Source of the DNA: Nocardia otitidiscaviarum NBRC 14405
GTDB taxonomy: Bacteria > Actinomycetota > Actinomycetes > Mycobacteriales > Mycobacteriaceae
Assembly (NCBI RefSeq): GCF_000308635.1
Contig: NZ_BAGD01000085.1
Coordinates: 62,001-126,000 of the forward strand
Direction: 5' to 3'
Length of the DNA stretch: 64,000 nucleotides
In this document: positions 25,665-32,788 of the stretch, piece by piece
Position numbering within the stretch: the first letter of the stretch is position 1
How the letters are laid out: each line of letters opens with the position of its first letter
The notes under the pieces: model-generated
What the model was told of the DNA's origin: nothing
Database searches by the model: none
The model's input: the letters and a program-made list of their open reading frames with translations, nothing else
Program-made: the position numbers and the translations under genes

Positions 25665-26351
25665 GTGAAGGATCTGGTCGACACCACGGAGATGTACCTC
25701 CGTACCATCTACGACCTCGAGGAGGAGGGCGTCACGCCCTTGCGTGCGCGCATCGCCGAGCGCCTCGAGCAGAGCGGGCCCACGGTCAGTCAGACGGTGG
25801 CGCGTATGGAACGCGACGGACTGCTGACCGTCGCGGGTGATCGCCATCTCGAATTGACGGAGAAGGGCCGGGCCATGGCGGTCGCGGTGATGCGCAAGCA
25901 CCGGCTGGCCGAGCGGCTGCTGGTCGACATCATCGGCCTGGACTGGCAGAACGTGCACGCCGAGGCGTGTCGCTGGGAGCACGTGATGAGCGAGGAGGTG
26001 GAGCGCCGCCTGGTCGAGGTGCTCAACCACCCCACGACCTCGCCGTACGGCAACCCGATCCCGGGCCTGGACGAGCTGGGCGTCACCGGCACCTCGAATG
26101 CCGAGGAGAAGCTGGTCCGGCTCTCGGACCTGCCCTCCGGGCAGTCCGCGGCGGTGGTGGTGCGACGGCTCTCCGAGCACATCCAGACCGATCCGGAGAT
26201 CATCAACCAGCTGCGGGAGGCGGGCGTGGTGCCCGACGCCCGCGTGAACGTCGAGACCAAGCCGGGCGCGGTGGTCATTCTGGTGCCGGGCCACGCCGGT
26301 TTCGAACTCTCCGACGAGATGGCCCACGCCGTCCAGGTGAAGTTGGTCTGA
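25665..26351 (+). CDS. ideR: Iron-dependent repressor IdeR (DtxR family)
   Basis: 228 residues. The N-terminal winged helix-turn-helix contains LRARIAERLEQSGPTVSQTV. Metal ligands align with mycobacterial IdeR numbering: M10, C102, E105, H106 for one site, H79, E83, H98 for the other, with H172/Q174 near the E172/Q175 pair of the SH3-like domain. The GTG at 25665 is chosen because it puts M10 in register and AAGGGG lies eight bases before it; a GTG at 25641 is less likely. IdeR with Fe(II) represses iron-uptake genes. galE begins three bases after its stop. A TAGAAT at 25633 resembles a -10 element. Confidence 0.95.
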   Translation: MKDLVDTTEMYLRTIYDLEEEGVTPLRARIAERLEQSGPTVSQTVARMERDGLLTVAGDRHLELTEKGRAMAVAVMRKHRLAERLLVDIIGLDWQNVHAEACRWEHVMSEEVERRLVEVLNHPTTSPYGNPIPGLDELGVTGTSNAEEKLVRLSDLPSGQSAAVVVRRLSEHIQTDPEIINQLREAGVVPDARVNVETKPGAVVILVPGHAGFELSDEMAHAVQVKLV

Positions 26352-26354
26352 GGC

Positions 26355-27338
26355 GTGAAACTTCTGGTCACGGGCGGTGCGGGCTACGTCGGCGGCGTCT
26401 GCGCGCAGGTGCTGCTCGAGGACGGCCACGAGGTGGTCGTGGTGGACGATGTCTCGACCGGCAATGCCGACGGGGTGCCCACCGGCGCCAAGTTCGTGGA
26501 GGGCGATATCGCCACGGTGGGCGTGGAGCTCGTCGCCGCCGAGAACTTCGACGGCGTGTTGCATTTCGCGGCGCAGTCGCTGGTCGGGGAATCGGTGCAG
26601 CAGCCGGAGAAGTACTGGCACGGCAATGTGGTGAAGACCCTCGCCCTGCTGGAGGCCATGCGGGCCGCCGGTACGCCGCGCCTGGTGTTCTCCTCCACCG
26701 CCGCCGTGTACGGCGAGCCGGAACAGGTGCCGATCGTGGAGGACGCGCCGACCCGGCCGACGAACCCCTACGGGGCGTCGAAGCTGTCCATCGACTACGC
26801 CATCACCTCCTACGCGGCTGCGCACGGTCTGGCGGCGACCAGCCTGCGCTACTTCAATGTGGCGGGCGCGTACGCGGGCCTGGGTGAGAACCGCGTCGTG
26901 GAAACCCATCTCATTCCCCTCGTCCTGCAGACGGCGCTGGGCCACCGCGAGTCCATCTCGGTCTTCGGCACCGACTACCCCACCGCCGACGGCACCGCGG
27001 TGCGCGACTACATCCACATCCGCGATCTCGCCCAGGCGCATCTGCTGGCCCTGGCGCAGTCGCGCCCCGGTGCGCACCGCATCTTCAATCTCGGCAGCGG
27101 TACCGGTTTCTCGGTGCGCGAGGTGATTTCGGCCTGCGAACGCGTCACCGGCCTGCCCATCCGCGCGATCGACGCCCCTCGGCGCGCGGGCGATCCGGCG
27201 GTGCTCATCGCCTCCAGCGAGCGGGCCGTCACCGAACTCGGCTGGCGTCCGCGACACACCGAACTGGACACCATCGTGGCCGATGCCTGGTCGTTCCTGC
27301 AGACACTCGGCGACCGGGCGCACAGCGCCCGCCGCTGA
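26355..27338 (+). CDS. galE: UDP-glucose 4-epimerase
   Basis: 327 residues of the extended SDR family. The NAD-binding motif GGAGYVGG is at the N-terminus, followed by DDVSTGNADG, the catalytic Ser in FSSTAAVYGE and the YxxxK pair in NPYGASKLSIDY. The C-terminal part has ADGTAVRDYIHIRDLAQAH, typical of GalE. It interconverts UDP-glucose and UDP-galactose for cell-wall arabinogalactan and other glycans. It starts with a GTG three bases after ideR, so it is expected to be in the same transcript, as in mycobacteria where galE is near ideR. Confidence 0.93.
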   Translation: MKLLVTGGAGYVGGVCAQVLLEDGHEVVVVDDVSTGNADGVPTGAKFVEGDIATVGVELVAAENFDGVLHFAAQSLVGESVQQPEKYWHGNVVKTLALLEAMRAAGTPRLVFSSTAAVYGEPEQVPIVEDAPTRPTNPYGASKLSIDYAITSYAAAHGLAATSLRYFNVAGAYAGLGENRVVETHLIPLVLQTALGHRESISVFGTDYPTADGTAVRDYIHIRDLAQAHLLALAQSRPGAHRIFNLGSGTGFSVREVISACERVTGLPIRAIDAPRRAGDPAVLIASSERAVTELGWRPRHTELDTIVADAWSFLQTLGDRAHSARR

Positions 27339-27601
27339 CCCGCTCCTTCGCCAACCCCGTCCACCCCAGTCCCATCGGCCGCAGTCCCGTCCGCCCCGGT
27401 CCCGTCCGCCCCGGTCCCGTCCGCCCCGGACACGTTCGCGCAGCCCCGGTCGTCCCGGACTCACTCGCCCTAGTCCCGGTCGCCCCGGACTCATTCGGCC
27501 CAGCCCCGGACTCGGCCTTGCCGGGCGCGGACCGGGTTTCGGCGTGCTTCTCCCGGCGTCGACCGGGTGACCGGTGTGCGGGAGTGGACCGGCCGGGGCG
27601 G
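27339..27601. repeat. G+C-rich intergenic stretch with three tandem 15-bp repeats
   Basis: Between the convergent galE and DUF4192 genes there is a low-complexity, C-rich stretch. Bases 27385-27429 hold three perfect head-to-tail copies of TCCCGTCCGCCCCGG, and degraded variants continue to about 27510. No gene is credible. This is ordinary slippage-prone sequence. Confidence 0.7.
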
Positions 27602-29554
27602 TCACGACAGCTCCGGGCCGAGGTCGACGCCGAGGATCGCGGCGGCTTCGCGGCCGGTCTCGGCGATGCGGCGCAGTTGGGCCGGGCGCAGACCGTTCCG
27701 CAGCGCCGTCTCCAGCAGGCGGGCCATGGTGTGGTCCGGGTCGGAGGCCAGGGCCGCGTCCAGTGCGACTCCGGCCAGCGGACCGTCGCCGCGCACATAG
27801 GCGCAGTAGCCGAGCAGTGCGGCCGCCTCGGCTCGGTCCGGGTCGGGTAGAACGCGGGTGAGGTGGATCCACAGCGCCTCCGCTGCCGCGGCGTGATCAC
27901 CCGGGGCGAGCGCGAACATGACATCCCGCACCACCGGATTCCGCAGGGCCACCGCCAGTTCCGCGAGTTCGGCGGGATGCAGCCGCGCTCCGGATTCGAC
28001 GTTCGCGAGCTGCCACAGCACCTTGCGCAGCGCGGCGCGCGTGTAGACCTCCGCTTCGCCGCGTCGCACGGCCGCGGCCAGCCGGGCCTGCGCCGCGGTG
28101 ACCACCGACTCCAGCACCGCCGCGACCGCGGCGCGGGCGTCGGCGTCGACCGCCACCACAGCGGCCAGTTCGGCTCGCGATCCGCGCAGCGGGCGACCGT
28201 CGAGGACCTGCCGGAAGGTCACCGGCGAGTCGGCCGGAGCCCGTTGCGCGCCGGTGTTCGCCGGGTCCAGCACGCTCCACCACGGCCGCCCGGCGTCGAA
28301 TCCGGCGACGGCCCAGGCGCCGGTCAGCATGACATCGGCGGCCGCGAGCCGAGCGGCGAGCAGGTCGGTCAGTTCCCGGTGCCGTCGTGCGCGCACTCCC
28401 CGGTGGCGTGCATCCGGCACGGTGGCGCGGTCGTCCACGATCAGGGCCAGCGCCGCGACGGCCCGCTGCCGCACGCAGATATCGGCGAGTTGGTCCATCA
28501 TGGCCCGCACCGCCGCCCGTCCCGTCACGTCGGTGTCCACCCGCACCACCACATCCACCGCCGCGGAATCCGACCGCCCCTCCTCCGCCCGCAGCACCGC
28601 CAGCACCAGCGACCGCGCGGGCACGAATCCGAGCATGGCGGGCACCGCCGCGATGAACTCCCCCGGCTCGCGCAGATGCTGCTGCGGCACAGCGGCATTC
28701 CCGAACGACGCGGCATCCGCGTCCGTCGCCGCCCTGTCGACCCGGACGGCCCTCTCGGCGGTCACCACGTCGTCGACAGGTACTGCGTACTCCGCAGACT
28801 GAGCGCTCGCGGCAGACACCACGCTCCCGATCGGCGCGACGCTGTCGACAGCCCCAGCGCTCTCGACAGACGCGGCGCGCTTGGTAGACCCAGCGCTGTC
28901 GACAGTCCTAGCACGGTCGGCAGAAGCGGCGCGCTCGACAGACCCAGCACGCTCGGCCGACAGCGCAATCCCGGGTGACGCCGCCCGGCCAGGTGACACC
29001 GTTTGCTCCGGCGACACCCCCTGCTCCGGCGACTCCGCCTGCTCCCGCGACTCCGCCTGCTCCGGCGACACCGACCGCCCCAACGACTCCGCATGCTCCG
29101 GCGATACCGACCGCTCCGGCGACTCCACCTGCTCCGGCGACACCGACCGCTCCCGCGACTCCGCCTGCTCCGGCGACACCGCCTGCTCCCGCGACACCGA
29201 CCGCTCCGGCGACTCCATCTGCTCCCGCGACACCGCATGCTCCGGCGACCGCGCAGGCCCTGCCGATGCCGTGGCGCCTACCGCGGAGTCCGCACCGCGC
29301 CCGGGTGGCTCGGTGTACGCCGCACGGGTGTCGGGTGTTTCGCCGCCCTCGACCGGCGGCGGGTCGTCGTCCGCCAGCGGATCCGGCGGTGGTGGCAGCC
29401 AGCGTTCGGTGCCGAAGTCGTCTGGTGGGAAGGTGTTCCCGCCCGAGCAGGTGCGGCGGCCGCGGTGGCGCGGGATGCGCGCGGGTTCGCAGTACCGGTA
29501 ACGCGGGGCGTCACCCGGTGGCGGTGCGGGCAGGGGTTCGGTGGAATTCGTCAT
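27602..29554 (-). CDS. DUF4192 protein with long N-terminal hexapeptide-repeat region
   Basis: 650 residues. Residues about 300-650 are a DUF4192 domain, opening LREPGEFIAAVPAMLGFVPARSLVLAVL, a family of actinobacterial proteins of unknown function. Residues 1-100 are Pro-rich and contain a CEPARIPRHRGRR patch. Residues 103-288 are a run of about 31 hexapeptides based on S-P-E-x-x-x, described in its own entry. Typical members lack such an insert, so the protein is longer than usual. Start at the ATG 29554. It is divergent from the secreted protein genes. Confidence 0.75.
   Translation of the reverse strand: MTNSTEPLPAPPPGDAPRYRYCEPARIPRHRGRRTCSGGNTFPPDDFGTERWLPPPPDPLADDDPPPVEGGETPDTRAAYTEPPGRGADSAVGATASAGPARSPEHAVSREQMESPERSVSREQAVSPEQAESRERSVSPEQVESPERSVSPEHAESLGRSVSPEQAESREQAESPEQGVSPEQTVSPGRAASPGIALSAERAGSVERAASADRARTVDSAGSTKRAASVESAGAVDSVAPIGSVVSAASAQSAEYAVPVDDVVTAERAVRVDRAATDADAASFGNAAVPQQHLREPGEFIAAVPAMLGFVPARSLVLAVLRAEEGRSDSAAVDVVVRVDTDVTGRAAVRAMMDQLADICVRQRAVAALALIVDDRATVPDARHRGVRARRHRELTDLLAARLAAADVMLTGAWAVAGFDAGRPWWSVLDPANTGAQRAPADSPVTFRQVLDGRPLRGSRAELAAVVAVDADARAAVAAVLESVVTAAQARLAAAVRRGEAEVYTRAALRKVLWQLANVESGARLHPAELAELAVALRNPVVRDVMFALAPGDHAAAAEALWIHLTRVLPDPDRAEAAALLGYCAYVRGDGPLAGVALDAALASDPDHTMARLLETALRNGLRPAQLRRIAETGREAAAILGVDLGPELS
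28691..29248 (-). repeat. Hexapeptide (18-bp) repeat inside the DUF4192 gene
   Basis: Residues 103-288 fall into about 31 consecutive six-residue units. The first sixteen are regular (SPERSV, SPEQAE, SREQAV, SPEHAE), the last fifteen drift (SAERAG, TVDSAG, SVESAG, TAERAV). The DNA period is 18 bp. The pattern gives a stretch of charged, Ser/Pro/Glu-rich, probably extended or disordered linker. Confidence 0.75.
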
Positions 29555-29853
29555 GTCCTCACGGTGCGCGATGGCGCCGACCGCGCCGGAGTGCCGACCT
29601 GGGCGGCGGACAAGTCTGTGAGTAGTCGCCGCGGCTGTGCGGAATGGGTGCGAATCGGCTCGCGCCGAGGGCTTTTCGTCGGTGCCCCCTGCTACCGTCC
29701 GATTCCGGCAGGTCGCGTGATGGGCGATCGGTGACCCACCCGGCGAAAAATCTGAATGCGTAGCGTTTCATTTTGCCCGAACCGCCGCCGTCGCGCTGTT
29801 ACAGTCCGCCTCGACACCATCGGCTCGGTGTCGGAAGGAAGAACGCATCAGCA

Positions 29854-30273
29854 ATGAAGAGAAGTACTTTCGGCGGTCTCGCGGTCGCCGTGGCGAGCGC
29901 CGCCGCGCCGGTGCTGCTGGCCCCCACGGCGTCGGCGGATACCGAGAACATCCGCGTCGACGCCCGCGTATCCGGTGAGACCTGCGGCACGTCGGGTGGC
30001 TGCGTCATCCGCATTCGGACCGTCGGCGAGAACCGTCTCGACGAGGTCGCCGTCACCGTGAACGGCACCCTCGTGGGCTACGCCTGGCCGGTGCAGGATC
30101 AGTGGGACCCCAACCGCGGTTCGGCCGAAGTGGTCTGGAATCCCAGCGAATCCGGCAGCTACCACATCGTCGCCAAGCAGGGCGTCTCCTCGGGCGTCAT
30201 CACCTACGACATCCAGAGCCCGGGCGGCACCGGATCCTTCGGGGGCCTGCTCCCGTCCGGTTCGGCGGGCTGA
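29854..30273 (+). CDS. Small secreted protein, beta-sandwich-like, paralogue 1
   Basis: 139 residues. A classical signal peptide (KRSTFGGLAVAVASAAAPVLL) ends near TASAD. The mature domain is beta-rich with a probable disulfide (ETCGTSGGCVI) and a hydrophobic strand pattern RIRTVGENRLDEVAVTVNG, similar to immunoglobulin-like secreted proteins. The C-terminus is Gly-rich (GGTGSFGGLLPSGSAG). GGAAGGAAG lies before the ATG at 29854. It pairs with the next gene, whose product aligns over the same region. Function is unknown. Confidence 0.75.
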   Translation: MKRSTFGGLAVAVASAAAPVLLAPTASADTENIRVDARVSGETCGTSGGCVIRIRTVGENRLDEVAVTVNGTLVGYAWPVQDQWDPNRGSAEVVWNPSESGSYHIVAKQGVSSGVITYDIQSPGGTGSFGGLLPSGSAG

Positions 30274-30293
30274 TTCGCCAGAAGAGTGATCAC

Positions 30294-30800
30294 ATGACGA
30301 GAACACGTACGGGGCTGGGCGCGACCGCCGCGCTGTTCGCCCTGACCGCACCGGTCGTCCTGGCGGGCTCCGCGTCCGCGGATATCGAGGACATCAGCAT
30401 CACCGGTATCGACGAGCGGCCGTGCTCGGTCGCGGCGGGCTGCCTCATCCAGGTGACCGTGACCCAGTTCGAGGCGGTGGACTTCCTGATCAACAACACC
30501 GCCGTCGGCACCGCCACTCCGCAGCGCACCAGCTCCGGCCTGATCACCGCCACGCTGCAGTGGCGGCCGGAAGTCTCGGGCACGTACACGGTGGGCGCGC
30601 GACAGGCGCAGAACACGTCGACCATCGTCTACACCGTCACCCAGCACGCCTCCGGCTGCGGCTGGTTCCCCACCGGTTCGACCTCCGGGTCCGCGGGCAC
30701 CGGTTCGGCCTCCGGATCCGCCGACACCGGCTCGGCCGGAAGCGGTTCCGCCGGTTCGGGTTCCGCGGGCAGCGGCTCGGCGAGCGGCTCGGCCTGCTGA
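30294..30800 (+). CDS. Small secreted protein, paralogue 2, with Gly/Ser tail
   Basis: 168 residues. Signal peptide MTRTRTGLGATAALFAL through ASADIE, then a domain like that of the preceding gene: PCSVAAGCLI at the probable disulfide, VDFLINNTAVGTATP, and ATLQWRPEVSGTYTVGARQ. The tail (from about residue 125) repeats GSAG and SGSA units and finishes in a free Cys. Twenty bases separate it from the first gene, so they are probably an operon. The two arose by tandem duplication, by inference from shared motif order. Confidence 0.75.
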   Translation: MTRTRTGLGATAALFALTAPVVLAGSASADIEDISITGIDERPCSVAAGCLIQVTVTQFEAVDFLINNTAVGTATPQRTSSGLITATLQWRPEVSGTYTVGARQAQNTSTIVYTVTQHASGCGWFPTGSTSGSAGTGSASGSADTGSAGSGSAGSGSAGSGSASGSAC

Positions 30801-30804
30801 CCAG

Positions 30805-31506
30805 TCAGCCCCTGCGCACCTTGCTCACCGCGGTGGTGAACAGCGAGTCGAGGGCCTCGCCGTCGACACTGTCGTCACCGAAGGTCATGTAGGTCACGGT
30901 GATTCGCACATCGCCGACCTGACCGAGCAGGGTGCGCATGTTGCGGGTGGTCTCCGGATCGCCCGCCTCCGACCGGACGGTGCGCCGCAGCGCCACCGTC
31001 TCGTCGGCATCCAGCGGTGGCGGCGGCAGCAGTTCGGTGGTGACGGTGGCCGTCGTGCCGTTCTGCGTGGCACGCACGGTGCCGCAGCGTTCGAGCTGCC
31101 GTTGCAGGGTGGCCAGGGCGTGATCGGTGCGCACCAGTTCCACCGTGAGGGTGGCGCGGGTGGCATCGTCGGTGCCGACCGAGACCGCGGGTACGGACAC
31201 CGGCGGCACCGGCGCACAGTCCTCCGGATCGACCCGCGCGCCCGGCAGAATTCCGTCGAGATCGTGCGCGGCCTGCTCGGCGGTGTCCGGCGGCAGTTCC
31301 ACCGCCGCGTACGGCTCGGGGAACTGCGATGGATTCGGCAGCAGCCGTGCCAGTTCCGATGCCGCGGCCGTCGAGTTCGGTCCGGACGAGGACCGGGGGT
31401 GCCCGGAGACCGTGGTTCCGCAGGCGGTGAGCGCACAGCCCAGGGCCGCGACACCCAGCAGTGCGGATATCCGCCGTACGGTCGATGTGCGGCGGCGCCG
31501 CACCAC
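30805..31506 (-). CDS. Putative lipoprotein, DUF5642-like
   Basis: 233 residues from the GTG at 31506 (an extended reading begins at 31551). Basic n-region RRRRTSTVRR, hydrophobic core and lipobox with the ALTAC sequence give a lipoprotein. The mature part has LARLLPNPSQFPEPYAAVEL, then CAPVPPVSVPAVSVG, a Cys partner in QLERCGTV and a C-terminal segment VRITVTYMTFGDDS. This recalls the extracellular sensor-like lipoproteins of mycobacteria and Nocardia (DUF5642 type). Function unknown. It is convergent with the preceding secreted protein genes. Confidence 0.7.
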   Translation of the reverse strand: MVRRRRTSTVRRISALLGVAALGCALTACGTTVSGHPRSSSGPNSTAAASELARLLPNPSQFPEPYAAVELPPDTAEQAAHDLDGILPGARVDPEDCAPVPPVSVPAVSVGTDDATRATLTVELVRTDHALATLQRQLERCGTVRATQNGTTATVTTELLPPPPLDADETVALRRTVRSEAGDPETTRNMRTLLGQVGDVRITVTYMTFGDDSVDGEALDSLFTTAVSKVRRG

Positions 31507-31814
31507 GGACACTGGAGGCTGCCGCGGGCACGGCGAATCCGGCACGATCACCCGTCCACTATGCCGAATTTCCGCTGTTCATCCGGGATGCCACGCCGGA
31601 AACAGGTGTGACCGCGAGCGGTGTGGGAATGCGTTCCACCGTCGGGCGTGTTGCACACCAGATGCGGGCTCGCACCCACGGGGCGCGGGCACGCGAGGGC
31701 ATGAGGGACAATGGTGGTGGTCCCAGTATCGCCCGTCAGGCGAATGAACCGCGGCACGCGCCGCCGAGTTCCGCCGGACCGGACCGCTGGAGACCATGCA
31801 GAAGGGATGAAGCG
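31507..31814. other. Intergenic region upstream of the PAC2 gene
   Basis: About 300 bases between the divergent lipoprotein and PAC2 genes. Open frames here look compositionally like shadows, and I see no RNA gene or clear operator. Promoters of both flanking genes are expected here. Confidence 0.4.
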
Positions 31815-32771
31815 ATGGACTACGAGTCGAGCATGTACGAGTTGGAGTTCCCCGCGCCGCAGTTGTCCTCCGCTGACGGCGCGGGTCCGGTGCTGGTGCA
31901 CGGGCTGGAGGGTTTCACCGACGCCGGTCACGCCGTCCGCCTGGCCACCACGCATCTGCGGGAGAGCCTGGAGGCGGAGTTGGTCGCCTCGTTCGATATG
32001 GACGAACTCCTCGACTACCGCTCGCGCCGCCCGCTCATGATGTTCAAGACCGACCACTTCTCCGACTACACCGAGCCGGAGCTGAACCTGTGGGCGCTCA
32101 AGGACACTCAGGGCACACCGTTCCTGCTGCTGGCCGGTTTGGAGCCGGATCTGCGGTGGGAGAAGTTCGTGACCGCCGTGCGGCTGCTGGCCGAGCAGCT
32201 GGGTGTGCGCCGCACCATCGGTCTGAGCGCGATACCCATGGCGATCCCGCACACCCGACCGCTCGGGATGACCGCGCACGCCAGCGACCGCGACCTCATC
32301 GGCGATCACCAGCGCTGGCCGGGTGAGTTGCAGGTGCCGGGCAGCGCCTCCTCGCTGCTGGAGTACCGCATGGCCCAGCACGGCCACGAATCGGTCGGCT
32401 TCTCCGTGCACGTCCCGCACTATCTGACCCAGACCGCCTATCCGGAGGCCGCGCAGACGCTGCTGGAGAGCGTCGCCGAGAACGCCGGGCTGGAACTGCC
32501 CCTGGCGGCGCTCACCGAGCAGGCGGCCCGGGTGCGGGAGCAGGTCAACGAGCACATCGCGGGCAATTCCGAGGTGGAGACCGTGGTGGCGGCCCTGGAA
32601 CGCCAGTACGACAGCTTCGTCACCGCCCAGGAACGCCAGTCCAGCCTGCTGGCCAGCGAGAGCGACCTGCCCACCGGCGAGGAACTGGGCGCGGAATTCG
32701 AACGCTTCCTCGCCGAACAGTCCGGTTTCGGCGACGGCGACGCGAACGACGGCGGCGACCGGCGGTCCTGA
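31815..32771 (+). CDS. PAC2 family protein (proteasome assembly chaperone-like)
   Basis: 318 residues with the PAC2-fold opening: PVLVHGLEGFTDAGHAVRL and later ELVASFDMDELLDYRSRRP, as in the Rv2714-like group of actinobacteria. The archaeal/eukaryotic PAC2 family includes proteasome-assembly chaperones; the bacterial homologues have an unproven role. The C-terminal part (VETVVAALERQYDSFV) is helical with an acidic tail. The ATG at 31815 is preceded by GAAGGGATG. Seventeen bases separate it from the helicase gene, so the two may form an operon. Confidence 0.85.
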   Translation: MDYESSMYELEFPAPQLSSADGAGPVLVHGLEGFTDAGHAVRLATTHLRESLEAELVASFDMDELLDYRSRRPLMMFKTDHFSDYTEPELNLWALKDTQGTPFLLLAGLEPDLRWEKFVTAVRLLAEQLGVRRTIGLSAIPMAIPHTRPLGMTAHASDRDLIGDHQRWPGELQVPGSASSLLEYRMAQHGHESVGFSVHVPHYLTQTAYPEAAQTLLESVAENAGLELPLAALTEQAARVREQVNEHIAGNSEVETVVAALERQYDSFVTAQERQSSLLASESDLPTGEELGAEFERFLAEQSGFGDGDANDGGDRRS

Positions 32772-32788
32772 CCACACCAGTAACGTAG

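Noticed and set aside
28691..29248. Possible CRISPR-like array
   Set aside because: The 18-bp periodicity is contiguous, has no spacers and keeps a protein reading frame.
28881..29501. Plus-strand repetitive frame rich in Ser, Asp and Cys
   Set aside because: It is the reverse of the hexapeptide repeat in the DUF4192 gene and has no start context.
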